Shown: in pieces, positions 24,032 to 33,128 of the stretch
Numbering within the stretch: position 1 is the stretch's first letter
How the letters are laid out: the number at the start of each line of letters is the position of its first letter
Source of the DNA: Faecalibacterium prausnitzii
Lineage (GTDB): Bacteria > Bacillota > Clostridia > Oscillospirales > Ruminococcaceae
DNA: 44,885 nt
Reading direction: 5' to 3'
Assembly (NCBI RefSeq): GCF_003287495.1
Contig: NZ_PRLE01000009.1
Location: forward strand, 1-44,885
Translations under genes and position numbers: made by a program
The notes under the pieces: generated by a model
What the model saw: the letters and a program-made list of their open reading frames with translations, nothing else
The model's database searches: none
Told to the model about the DNA's origin: nothing

Positions 24032-24757
24032 TCACTTTTTTGCTTCTTTGGTCTTGGATGCTTCCGCCTCTGCAGCCAGACGCTCGGCGCGCTCGCGCTC
24101 GGCCTGGCTCAGGCGGTGATAATCCGGCAGCAGAGCCTCGGGCAGCACGGTCTCCCCGTGCCGGGCCATCTGCTTTGCCACCAGTGCCACGGCGGCGGCA
24201 CGGCCTCCCCGCAAAGCGGGCGGCACGGCCAGCACACCGGGAATTTCGCCGTACTTATTATAGCACAGAGCAGCCCCATCACCAACAAAAAACAGGGGCT
24301 TTTTGCAATTTTCTACAAATTGGGCCAGGTCAGCCACGGCACGGGCATCATCGTCCATCAGCCGCTCATGGGTCGCCAGGTCAAAGGCGGCGCTGTACAC
24401 CTGGGCACGGCGGGCATCCAGCGCACAGAGCACAGTGCCCTCACCCGTGTGAGCAGCCGCCAGTGCTTCCAGGGTCGAGACCGGCGCGCAGAGCGTCTCC
24501 CGAGGGAACGCCAGCCCTTTGACGGCGGCCAGACCGATGCGCAGCCCGGTAAAGCTGCCGGGGCCTGCATTGACGCCGTAGACGTCGATATCAGCGCAGG
24601 TCAGATGGCAGAATTTGAGACAGTTGTCGATCAGAGGCATGATCGTCTCGCTGTGGGTCATGCCCGCGTCGAGATAGCACTCGTACAGCAGGCGGTCATC
24701 CTGCAGCAGGGCCACCCCCGCGGTCTTGCCCGCGGTATCCACGGCCAGAATGTTCAT
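24032..24757 (-). CDS. tsaB: tRNA threonylcarbamoyl transferase subunit TsaB
   Basis: The 241-residue protein is the dimerising partner of TsaD in making t6A37 on tRNAs that read ANN codons. It has an ASKHA fold with ILAVDTAGKTAGVAL at the N-terminus and NAGPGSFTGLRIGLAAVKGLA (about 64-84). The C-terminal 25 residues are a charged Glu/Lys/Ala tail not needed for the fold. Its ATG overlaps the tsaE stop by four bases. Confidence 0.92.
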   Translation of the reverse strand: MNILAVDTAGKTAGVALLQDDRLLYECYLDAGMTHSETIMPLIDNCLKFCHLTCADIDVYGVNAGPGSFTGLRIGLAAVKGLAFPRETLCAPVSTLEALAAAHTGEGTVLCALDARRAQVYSAAFDLATHERLMDDDARAVADLAQFVENCKKPLFFVGDGAALCYNKYGEIPGVLAVPPALRGGRAAAVALVAKQMARHGETVLPEALLPDYHRLSQAERERAERLAAEAEASKTKEAKK

Positions 24758-25179
24758 AGCGTTACCCCCTCTATGGTGATGCGGCGGGTGTTCTCATCCA
24801 CTCGCTGGATGTCCACCCGGATGGGGTTTTCCAGGGCCAGCAGATCCGCGAAATTTTCGCTCCACTCAGCCGCCACGATGGCCCCCTGATCCAGATAATC
24901 GTAAAAACCTGCCGCGCACAGATCGTTCTCGGTGGAGATGCGGTACAGGTCAAAGTGGGCCAGCGGGCGCGGCCCACGGTAGTAGTTAACAATAGCAAAA
25001 GTCGGGCTGCTGACCGGGTCGGTACAGCCAAGGCCCTCGGCCAGGCCCTCGGTGAACGCGGTCTTGCCCGCACCGAGGCCGCCCGTATAGGCAATGAGCG
25101 CTCCCGGCTGGAGCACTCCGGCCATCCGCCTGCCCAGGGCCACGGTCTCGGCCCGGGAGTGGGTAATGAATTCAGACAT
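24754..25179 (-). CDS. tsaE: tRNA threonylcarbamoyladenosine ATPase TsaE
   Basis: The 141-residue P-loop ATPase drives the TsaBDE cycle of t6A synthesis. Walker A is GGLGAGKTAFTEGLA (about 33-47), and SSPTFAIVNYY and HFDLYRI are family motifs. GAGGTG lies 7 bases before ATG 25179; a frame open to 25221 starts upstream of any site. A hairpin sits between its promoter and the start codon. Confidence 0.93.
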   Translation of the reverse strand: MSEFITHSRAETVALGRRMAGVLQPGALIAYTGGLGAGKTAFTEGLAEGLGCTDPVSSPTFAIVNYYRGPRPLAHFDLYRISTENDLCAAGFYDYLDQGAIVAAEWSENFADLLALENPIRVDIQRVDENTRRITIEGVTL

Positions 25180-25193
25180 AAATAACACCTCAT

Positions 25194-25226
25194 ACAAAAG
25201 GGGACGGCAGGTTTCTGCCATCCCCT
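25194..25226 (-). terminator. hairpin in the tsaE leader
   Basis: GGGGA-T-GGCAG pairs with CTGCC-G-TCCCC around AAAC, and TTTT follows on the minus strand. It may end transcripts from the gene upstream. Because it lies just downstream of the tsaE -10, it may also attenuate or stabilise the tsaE transcript. Confidence 0.6.
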
Positions 25227-25255
25227 AGTATAGTATACTTTTGCAAAAAGTGCAA
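25227..25255 (-). promoter_or_regulatory. promoter of tsaE-tsaB-rpiB
   Basis: TTGCAC (25250-25255), a 17-base spacer and TATACT (25227-25232) read toward tsaE. Confidence 0.75.
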
Positions 25256-25258
25256 CGC

Positions 25259-26536
25259 TCAGGCCGCAAGGTCCGCGCTGAACATGCTGCGGTTGCTCTC
25301 CGGTACATGGAGCGCCGCCTGGCTGTTGCCGTAGAGCACTGCATAGGAAGCCGCTGCATGGGGACGTCGGCCGCCCTGCGCATGGTACCAGATGAGGTCA
25401 TCCTCACCATAAGTCGCCTTGGCGTGCTCCAGCGCCTGCCCGACATTCTGCCCCATGATGAGGTGATTGATGGTATCCCAAAGCATACTGCGGGAGTAGA
25501 CGGTGTAGACGTTGTTGACGTAGCCGATGACCGCCTGGGCCCCGCCGGAGAGGAGCGCATCCGCCATGGCGTTGTCCTCGCTGCCATCCACGCCGAGGAA
25601 CTCACAGGTCTCGGAGTAGACGATGGTGTTGGAAAGCTTGCCGCCTTTATAAGCATTGCGGAAGAAATCCGAGGTAACGCAGTACATCCCGTTGACCTTG
25701 ATGACCCGGTGGGCCAGCAGATCGAAGCCGTAGCGGAGGTCTTTGCCAAAGGTGGACTCTTCCGTCAGCAGCATAATGGGCTCCGTGCGGGTGCGTTTGA
25801 GGAACTTGCCATAGCTGTAAGTGTAGTAGGAGCCATGGGCGCTCAGAACGCTGACATGATAGTTGCCCATCTTCTTGAGGTCGGCCACGGTGACATGAAT
25901 GTTGATCTTGGTCTCCAGCCCCAGCGCCGACCAGAAGCCCTGCATATAGGAATAATACGGGAAGCGGGAACTGTTGATGGTGTTGTCAAAAGCGTAGTAA
26001 ATAACTGCCGTGCCGAACTTTTCCACCGCCTGATTTTCGGTGCGCCGGAGCAGGGCCGCCCGGCTCTTCTGCATTTCAGCCCCCAGATCCGGCGGGAGCC
26101 GGAGCGGGAGGGCATGATCGGAAGCGGCAGTCTCTGTCTCGGCGTTTTCCTCGTCCAGCGTCTCATCCTCGGGTTCCGTGAGCAGGATGCCGCCCAGCAC
26201 GCCGCAGGGGTACCGGAAACTGACCATCCCGTTTTCTTCGTCGGTACAAATGGAGTCCTTTTCCACAAGGCCCTTGGCCGCCAGCGTGTCCAGCTGGGCC
26301 AGCGCCGCATCTTTCCGGGCGTCGGTGTCCATTTCCTGATATTGTTCACTCTCGGTCAGAGCAGTAACAGCGGCATCTGCCTGCTGCATCTCGGCTGCAT
26401 CCGCCCGGGTGAGCGTCTGCTCTGCCGCTGCCGCGTCCACGGGCTGCTCCGCAAATGCAGCCGTCGGGAACACCGTGCTGACCAGTATCACCAGTGCGCA
26501 GAACGCGCACAACATGCGATGATGTTTCTGCTTCAT
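25259..26536 (-). CDS. secreted caspase-like (clan CD / CHAT-like) protein
   Basis: The 425-residue protein has a signal peptide with probable cleavage after AFA (residue about 29). A charged helical region of about 120 residues follows. The C-terminal half shows the clan CD layout: VSVLSAHGSYY with His234 and IVYSETCEFLG with Cys311, followed by ADALLSGGAQAVIGY. In CHAT and gingipain-type proteases the His-Gly and Cys motifs sit in just this order and spacing. It is therefore probably a secreted or surface peptidase, or an inactive relative; substrate unknown. I start it at ATG 26536 with GGAGG upstream. Confidence 0.65.
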   Translation of the reverse strand: MKQKHHRMLCAFCALVILVSTVFPTAAFAEQPVDAAAAEQTLTRADAAEMQQADAAVTALTESEQYQEMDTDARKDAALAQLDTLAAKGLVEKDSICTDEENGMVSFRYPCGVLGGILLTEPEDETLDEENAETETAASDHALPLRLPPDLGAEMQKSRAALLRRTENQAVEKFGTAVIYYAFDNTINSSRFPYYSYMQGFWSALGLETKINIHVTVADLKKMGNYHVSVLSAHGSYYTYSYGKFLKRTRTEPIMLLTEESTFGKDLRYGFDLLAHRVIKVNGMYCVTSDFFRNAYKGGKLSNTIVYSETCEFLGVDGSEDNAMADALLSGGAQAVIGYVNNVYTVYSRSMLWDTINHLIMGQNVGQALEHAKATYGEDDLIWYHAQGGRRPHAAASYAVLYGNSQAALHVPESNRSMFSADLAA

Positions 26537-26742
26537 CTTTTCTGTATCCTCCAGGAGAGCGCCGCCGGGCGGCGGTACTCTCTTTCGCGCCCGGAGAACG
26601 GCATCACGATCCGCTTTCGCCAATGTTTGCCGCCCTTTTGACGCGTTTCCCTATGCTCATTTTAGAGAGTCCCGGAAGCTTTGTCAAGCATTCCGCGCCG
26701 ATTTTGCAAAGCTGTCACAGAGTGTGAAAAATCCGCGCCATC

Positions 26743-26771
26743 TTGCACAGAAATGCCCCCTGCTGTATAAT
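26743..26771 (+). promoter_or_regulatory. promoter of the rodA/ftsW-type gene
   Basis: TTGCAC (26743-26748), a 17-base spacer and TATAAT (26766-26771). It lies inside an upstream extension of the reading frame, which shows that translation must start further down, at 26850. Confidence 0.85.
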
Positions 26772-26849
26772 AGTTGTGTATCTGGTTTTTGCAGTTTGCT
26801 CCCTGAAAGCAGTCCGCGGAAGCCATTTTGTAAGAAAGGCGGTGCTTTT

Positions 26850-28067
26850 TTGGAAAGCATTCAACGATATTGGAAGCGTACCGATAAAACTTACCTGCTT
26901 CTGTGCATCCTGAGCAGCAGCTTTGCGGTGCTGGCCCTCTCCTCCTGGGCCGCCAAGCAGGGCAGCGGCTTTGCTCTGGACGATGTTACCGGGCAGATCG
27001 TGGGCGTAGGCGATTACCGCCGTGCCTTGGTGCAGGCAGGCGCGGCCGCCATTGGGCTGTGTGTTGCAGTTCTGCTTTCAAACATCGATTACCGGAGCCT
27101 CGTCAAGGTGTGGCCAGTCCACGTTGCCGTCACCTGGGGCATGGTGCTCCCCACCCTGTTCATCCGCAATGTGACCGTCGGCCCGCTGACCATTGGCTAC
27201 AATGCAGGCGACACCGACAACTACTCCTGGTACAAGCTGGGCGGCTTTACCCTCCAGCCCACCGAGCTGGCAAAGATCAGCTTTATCCTGACCTTTGCCA
27301 TGCACCTGAACAATGTCCGTGGTAAGATCAACGAGCCCAAGGAGCTGGGCAAGCTGCTGCTGCACATGCTGGTCCCCATCCTCATCATCCACATCCAGGG
27401 TGATGACGGCACAGCCATCATCTACGGCATCATCGCCTGCTGCATGATGTTCTCCGCTGGCTTGAGCTGGAAATATATCATCGGGGCCATCTCGGCGGCG
27501 GCCGCTGCCGTGGCCGTGGCGTTTGGCTTTTTCAGCGATAAGATCGGCAAGGGCTACCAGTGGTACCGCATCCTCGCCGTCATCGACCCGGAAAACAAAA
27601 CGGGCTGGGCCCCCAGCGAGGCTGTCTGGAAGAACATCATCTACCAGCAGCAGCGGGGGGAGATCGCGCTGGGTTCCGGCGGCATCTTCGGCAACGGTAT
27701 TTTCGGCGGCAGCTATTACAGCGTCCCCAACGCCCACAACGATTTCGTCCTCAGCTGGATCGGCAACGCCACCGGCTTCGTGGGCTGCTGTGTGGTGCTG
27801 GGCATCCTGTTTGCGCTGGTCTGCAAGACCTTTGCCACCGGCGCCCGCAGTGAGGATATGCTGGGCAGCTTCATCTGTGCCGGCATCGGCGGTGCTCTCA
27901 TGGCGCAGATCGCCGTCAATGTGGGCATGAACCTCCGCGTCCTCCCCGTCATCGGTGTCACCCTGCCGTTCTACTCGGCGGGCGGTTCCTCGGTCCTGAT
28001 GCTGTATATTTGTGTTGGATTGGTACTGAGCGTTTATATGCACAATACCAAAAAGCTGTTTGGGTGA
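26850..28067 (+). CDS. FtsW/RodA/SpoVE family peptidoglycan polymerase
   Basis: The 405-residue protein has about ten membrane helices and belongs to the SEDS family, which polymerises lipid II together with a class B penicillin-binding protein. WYKLGGFTLQPTELAKISFIL carries the conserved 'QPTE' segment, and the end LPVIGVTLPFYSAGGSSVLM is the family signature. TTG 26850 with AAAGG 10 bases upstream is chosen because the promoter lies within the longer frame. No PBP gene is adjacent, so RodA, FtsW and SpoVE cannot be told apart here. Confidence 0.88.
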   Translation: MESIQRYWKRTDKTYLLLCILSSSFAVLALSSWAAKQGSGFALDDVTGQIVGVGDYRRALVQAGAAAIGLCVAVLLSNIDYRSLVKVWPVHVAVTWGMVLPTLFIRNVTVGPLTIGYNAGDTDNYSWYKLGGFTLQPTELAKISFILTFAMHLNNVRGKINEPKELGKLLLHMLVPILIIHIQGDDGTAIIYGIIACCMMFSAGLSWKYIIGAISAAAAAVAVAFGFFSDKIGKGYQWYRILAVIDPENKTGWAPSEAVWKNIIYQQQRGEIALGSGGIFGNGIFGGSYYSVPNAHNDFVLSWIGNATGFVGCCVVLGILFALVCKTFATGARSEDMLGSFICAGIGGALMAQIAVNVGMNLRVLPVIGVTLPFYSAGGSSVLMLYICVGLVLSVYMHNTKKLFG

Positions 28068-28100
28068 GCTTGCGTCAAGTGTAAAGTTTTCGCGCTCTGC

Positions 28101-28128
28101 TTGACTTTTTTCCGGAATCGCATATAAT
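28101..28128 (+). promoter_or_regulatory. promoter of the putative small RNA
   Basis: TTGACT (28101-28106), a 16-base spacer and TATAAT (28123-28128). Transcription would begin near 28135. Confidence 0.75.
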
Positions 28129-28134
28129 AAAAGT

Positions 28135-28220
28135 AGGAATGAGAAAGAGGTTATTCAACTGAATCACCTCAAAAAGGAAAGACCCCCTCGGAGTTGCCGC
28201 TCCAAGGGGGTTCTTCTTTT
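28135..28220 (+). ncRNA. putative small RNA of about 85 nucleotides
   Basis: A good promoter at 28101 and a strong terminator at 28182-28220 enclose about 85 bases that hold no worthwhile reading frame (only a 7-codon MRKRLFN). The RNA would fold as a first hairpin, GAGGT-T-ATTCA with its complement (28147-28170), an unpaired A-rich linker containing AAAAAGGAAAG, and the terminator stem. The exposed AGGA-like linker could act by pairing with other RNAs. No known RNA family is recognised. Confidence 0.5.
28182..28220 (+). terminator. terminator of the putative small RNA
   Basis: ACCCCCT-C-GGAG pairs with CTCC-A-AGGGGGT, followed by TTCTTCTTTT. Confidence 0.85.
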
Positions 28221-28326
28221 GCATCATTGATCCAACTAATCGGTGCAATTCGTCTTGTAAATCAACCAAAGTCGTGGTAAACTGTGCTTTATCGCATTTT
28301 ATTTACTCAAACTTTGGAGGTTTTTC

Positions 28327-29523
28327 ATGAAACAGAACCGCATCCGGAAATGTCTGCGGGCGGCCGCGCTGGCTGTCGTGGCACTGATTCTGGTGCTGGC
28401 AGGCACCGTGTTCGCGCTGTGGCACAACGAGTTTGCCACACTGGGCTCGTTCCGCAAGCTGTCCGACCGGGATACTGCCCACCATGACGGTGCCGTCTAC
28501 GAGCTGACCGTCTCCGGCGACTACTATTTCGATGATTTTCTCGCTCAGGGCGGTGCGTCTAATGACTCTGAGCTCATCTCGTTCGTCACGAAGAGCATCA
28601 CCAAGGGCCTCATTCCGCTGCAGCTCAAAACCACGGATATCTCCTGCTCCGCTTTTACGGCGGACACGGCAGAGGGCGACCGGGTGTTTGGCCGCAACTA
28701 TGATTTTTCTTCCACCAATACGGCCATCGTCTACACCAACCCCGGCAAGGGGCGCCATGCTTCCTACTCCACCGTGGACCTGCACTTCCTCAGCCTGGAC
28801 CCGGACAAAGACGTGGAGGGCCTGGGGCATAAGCTCCTGACACTGGCCGCTCCCTATGCCCCGCTGGACGGCATCAACGACGCCGGTGTGGCCTGCGGCA
28901 TCTTCATGTCCTATCAGGGCGATGGCAAGGGCACTTCCACGGACATCGACACCGACAAACCCGACCTGACCTCTACCACCCTGCTCCGGCTCATCCTGGA
29001 TTACGCCGACTCGGTGGAGGATGCCGTAGCGCTGGTGGAGCAATACGATCTCCACGACTCCACCAACTGTGTGTTCCACTACATGGTGGCCGATTCCACG
29101 GGCCGCAGCGCCATTCTGGAGTGGGTGGGCTCGGATGCCGACCACGACAACGACGGCTCCCAGCGCCGCCTGAATGTCCTCTGGAACGACACCGACAGCC
29201 TTTCGGACTCCGCGGACTGGCAGGTGGTGACCAACTTCATCAAAACGCCGGACTACTACACCTCCCCCGACCAGATGCACGGCCTGGACCGCTACGAGCA
29301 TCTGGCTGACCGTCTGCGTGAGACAAACGGCATCGTAGCCGACGAGGACGCCGCCATGGCCCTGCTGGCCGAGGTAGGCCGCCGCACCTGGAACAACGAT
29401 GACAGCAACAGCCTCACCGTCCACAGCGCGGTCTACAACCTGACGGACAAAACGGTCCTCTGGGTGGGCAATGAGCACTACGGCGAGGATGGGCGTACAT
29501 TCCGCTACAGCCTGCAAAAGTAA
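28327..29523 (+). CDS. membrane-anchored linear-amide C-N hydrolase (bile salt hydrolase-like)
   Basis: The 398-residue protein has an N-terminal membrane helix (about 11-32) and a spacer before the Ntn-hydrolase domain. CSAFTA starts at Cys107, and GRNYD places Arg123 and Asp126 at +16 and +19 from it, exactly as Arg18 and Asp21 follow Cys2 in bile salt hydrolases and penicillin V acylases. Activity would need cleavage between Ser106 and Cys107 to free the nucleophile. The domain probably faces outside. The substrate may be a bile salt, an N-acyl amino acid or another amide; this cannot be read from sequence. GGAGG stands before the ATG. Confidence 0.75.
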   Translation: MKQNRIRKCLRAAALAVVALILVLAGTVFALWHNEFATLGSFRKLSDRDTAHHDGAVYELTVSGDYYFDDFLAQGGASNDSELISFVTKSITKGLIPLQLKTTDISCSAFTADTAEGDRVFGRNYDFSSTNTAIVYTNPGKGRHASYSTVDLHFLSLDPDKDVEGLGHKLLTLAAPYAPLDGINDAGVACGIFMSYQGDGKGTSTDIDTDKPDLTSTTLLRLILDYADSVEDAVALVEQYDLHDSTNCVFHYMVADSTGRSAILEWVGSDADHDNDGSQRRLNVLWNDTDSLSDSADWQVVTNFIKTPDYYTSPDQMHGLDRYEHLADRLRETNGIVADEDAAMALLAEVGRRTWNNDDSNSLTVHSAVYNLTDKTVLWVGNEHYGEDGRTFRYSLQK

Positions 29524-29539
29524 ATTTTCAAAGCGCACA

Positions 29540-29582
29540 AAAACAGGAGCTGCACCCGTTTGGCGGGCACAGCTCCTGTTTT
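29540..29582. terminator. bidirectional terminator
   Basis: AAAACAGGAGCTG and its exact complement enclose a loop that itself forms CCCG/CGGG pairs. It serves the hydrolase gene and the convergent ilvD. Confidence 0.9.
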
Positions 29583-29601
29583 CATTTGCTTTCTTTTTCT
29601 T

Positions 29602-31260
29602 TTACTTCATCACAGCGCCGAGGTTTGCACTGGTGACGTAACGGGCATAGCGGCTCAGCCAGCCCGTTTTGATGTTGGGCTCCGGGGCAACATACTTGGC
29701 CTTGCGCTCGGCCAGGACCTCATCGGAGACTTCCAGCGTGATGCTGGCGTTGGGGATGTCGATGTGGATGATGTCCCCTTCCTCCACGAGGCCAATGGGG
29801 CCGCCGGAAGCCGCTTCGGGGCTGACGTGACCGATGGAAGCGCCGCGGCTTGCACCGGAGAAGCGGCCATCGGTGATGAGGGCCACGCTCTTATCCAGCT
29901 TCATACCGGCCAGGGCAGAGGTGGGGTTGAGCATCTCCCGCATACCGGGGCCGCCCTTGGGGCCCTCGTAGCGGATGACCACCACGTCGCCCGGGACGAT
30001 CTGGCCTGCGTAGATGGCCGCAATGGCGGTCTCCTCGCTGTTGAAGACACGAGCCGGGCCAGAGTGCTCCTGCATCTCGGGAGCCACGGCGCTCCGCTTG
30101 ACCACACAGCCGTCCGGTGCGATGTTGCCCCAGAGGATCTGGAGACCGCCGGTGGGGCTGTAGGGGTCGTCGATGGGACGGATGGCCTTTTCGTTGAGGA
30201 TGTGGGCCCCCTGGATGTTCTCCCCCAGCGTCTTGCCGGTCACGGTGGGCACATCGAGATCCAGCAGGTTCTTCTTGGCCAGCTCTGCCTGCACCGCGGC
30301 GATGCCGCCGGCGGCATACAGGTCCGGCATGTGGGTGGGGCCTGCGGGAGCCAGATGGCAGAGGTTCGGGGTGCGGGCACTGATCTCATTGAAGAGCTTC
30401 AGGTCCACAGGCACGCCTGCCTCATAGGCAATGGCCAGCAGGTGGAGGACGGTGTTGGTGGAGCAGCCCAGAGCCATATCGCAGGTCAGTGCGTTGCGGA
30501 TGGAGCGCTCGTTGATGATCTGGCGGGCCGTGATGCCCTTTTTGACCATCTCCATAATGGCCATGCCGGAGTGCTTGGCCAGCTGCAGGCGCTTGGAGTA
30601 GACGGCCGGGATGGTGCCGTTGCCGGGCAGCGCAATGCCGATGGCCTCGCACAGGCAGTTCATGCTGTTGGCAGTGTACATACCAGAGCAGGAGCCGCAG
30701 CTGGGGCAGCAGTTGCAGGTGCAGTCTTCCAGCTGTTCGTCGTTGATGAGGCCTGCTTTATAGGCACCCACCGCCTCGAACATCTTGGAGAGGCTGACCT
30801 CCTCGCCGCCGTAGGTACCGGCCAGCATGGGGCCGCCGGAGCAGACCACCGCAGGCACATCCATGCGGACGGCTGCCATGACCATGCCGGGCACGATCTT
30901 ATCACAGTTGGGCACCAGCACAAGGCCGTCCAGCTGGTGGGCCATGGTCATAGTCTCCACGCTGTCGCAGATGAGCTCGCGGGAAGCCAGCGAATATTTC
31001 ATGCCCACATGGCCCATGGCGATGCCGTCGCACACGCCGATGGCCGGGATCAGGATGGGGGTGCCGCCTGCCATCTGGATGCCTGCCTTAACGGCGTCGG
31101 CCACCTTATCCAGGTTCATGTGGCCGGGCACGATTTCACTGTAGGCACTCACCACGCCGATGAGGGGGCGCTCCAGCTCTTCCGGGGTGTAGCCCAGTGC
31201 ATAGAACAGGCTGCGGTTGGGCGCGCGCTCCACGCCCTTAGTCACGTTGTCGCTTCTCAT
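29602..31260 (-). CDS. ilvD: dihydroxy-acid dehydratase
   Basis: The 552-residue iron-sulfur enzyme dehydrates dihydroxyisovalerate and dihydroxymethylvalerate to the keto acids for valine and isoleucine. Cluster-binding cysteines are seen in [10 protein letters not shown] and [17 protein letters not shown]. Length is normal. It is the last gene of the ilvB-ilvN-ilvC-ilvD order. A 204-base gap with dispersed repeats separates it from ilvC, so mRNA processing or partial termination may lower its expression. GAGGAACAAACC precedes the ATG. Confidence 0.96.
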   Translation of the reverse strand: MRSDNVTKGVERAPNRSLFYALGYTPEELERPLIGVVSAYSEIVPGHMNLDKVADAVKAGIQMAGGTPILIPAIGVCDGIAMGHVGMKYSLASRELICDSVETMTMAHQLDGLVLVPNCDKIVPGMVMAAVRMDVPAVVCSGGPMLAGTYGGEEVSLSKMFEAVGAYKAGLINDEQLEDCTCNCCPSCGSCSGMYTANSMNCLCEAIGIALPGNGTIPAVYSKRLQLAKHSGMAIMEMVKKGITARQIINERSIRNALTCDMALGCSTNTVLHLLAIAYEAGVPVDLKLFNEISARTPNLCHLAPAGPTHMPDLYAAGGIAAVQAELAKKNLLDLDVPTVTGKTLGENIQGAHILNEKAIRPIDDPYSPTGGLQILWGNIAPDGCVVKRSAVAPEMQEHSGPARVFNSEETAIAAIYAGQIVPGDVVVIRYEGPKGGPGMREMLNPTSALAGMKLDKSVALITDGRFSGASRGASIGHVSPEAASGGPIGLVEEGDIIHIDIPNASITLEVSDEVLAERKAKYVAPEPNIKTGWLSRYARYVTSANLGAVMK

Positions 31261-31288
31261 GGTTTGTTCCTCTTTTCCTTATAACAAA

Positions 31289-31461
31289 AGACCCCCTCCC
31301 AAAGGAGGGAGCCTTTCTTAGTTTTAAAAGCAGCTTTTGGCTGAACTCCTTCCGTCATCGCTTGCGCGATGCCACCTCCCTCACGGAGGGAGGCTTCATG
31401 CTGCGGTCAGACAAACGGCTCCCTCTTTGAGGGGGCTGTCGCCGCAGGCGACTGGGGGAGT
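31289..31461. repeat. compound dispersed repeat in the ilvC-ilvD gap
   Basis: Four to five nested hairpins follow each other: CCCTCC/GGAGGG, GTCATCGC/GCGATG, ACCTCCC/GGGAGG, GGCTCCCTC/GAGGGGGC, and GTCGCC/GGCGAC. The last unit shares GGGGGCTGTC-CCGCA-GACTG with the copy at 23512. The block nearly fills the gap between two operon genes. Confidence 0.75.
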
Positions 31462-31464
31462 TCA

Positions 31465-32520
<1,056 letters not shown>

Positions 32521-32545
32521 CTATGATCGTTTTTTAAATAAAGGC

Positions 32546-33115
32546 TTATCGGGTGGGGCATTTTGTGCCCGGCAGCGGGAACTGTGCTTCCCGCACTTCC
32601 TGCGAGGGCTTCTGCATGTGCTGGTGCATCCCGCCCCGCTCCAGCGCGGTCACGCCGGTGCGGCACAGCTCCAGAATTTTATAGTCCTCAAACATTTTGA
32701 GGAACGCATCGATCTTTTCCGGCTTGCCGATGAGCTCAAACACCATGCTGTCCGGGGAAAGATCAATAATCTTGGCTTTGTAGATGCTGCCGACCTCCCG
32801 CAGCTCCGCGCGGTTGTGGACGTCAGCCTCCACTTTCAGCAGCAACAGCTCCCGCTCCAGGGCTTTGTCGTGATCCAGCACAAAGACCTGCCGCGTGACT
32901 TCAAGGCGCTCGGTCTGCAGAATGAGCTGCTGGAGCTCTTTATCGGAGCCGGACACCGTGACGGTGATGCGGCTGACGGTCGGGTCGTTGGTGGCGGACA
33001 CCGTCAGGCTGTCAATATTGAAGCCGCGGCGGCAGAACAGGCTGGACACCCGGGCCAGAACACCGCTCTGGTTGTCCACAAGCAGGCTGATGACCCTGCG
33101 CTTTCTGGTTTCCAT
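32546..33115 (-). CDS. ilvN: acetolactate synthase small (regulatory) subunit
   Basis: The 189-residue protein has an N-terminal ACT domain (VISLLVDNQSGVLARVSSLF and RRGFNIDSLTV) that binds valine for feedback inhibition, and a C-terminal domain that activates the large subunit. Length is near the IlvH-type norm, with a Gln- and His-containing tail after residue 160. It follows ilvB after 13 bases. Confidence 0.94.
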   Translation of the reverse strand: METRKRRVISLLVDNQSGVLARVSSLFCRRGFNIDSLTVSATNDPTVSRITVTVSGSDKELQQLILQTERLEVTRQVFVLDHDKALERELLLLKVEADVHNRAELREVGSIYKAKIIDLSPDSMVFELIGKPEKIDAFLKMFEDYKILELCRTGVTALERGGMHQHMQKPSQEVREAQFPLPGTKCPTR

Positions 33116-33128
33116 TTCCGCACCCTCC

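Noticed and set aside
29560-31284. 574-codon open frame on the plus strand
   Set aside because: It is antisense to ilvD and rich in Gly, His and Val typical of shadow frames.
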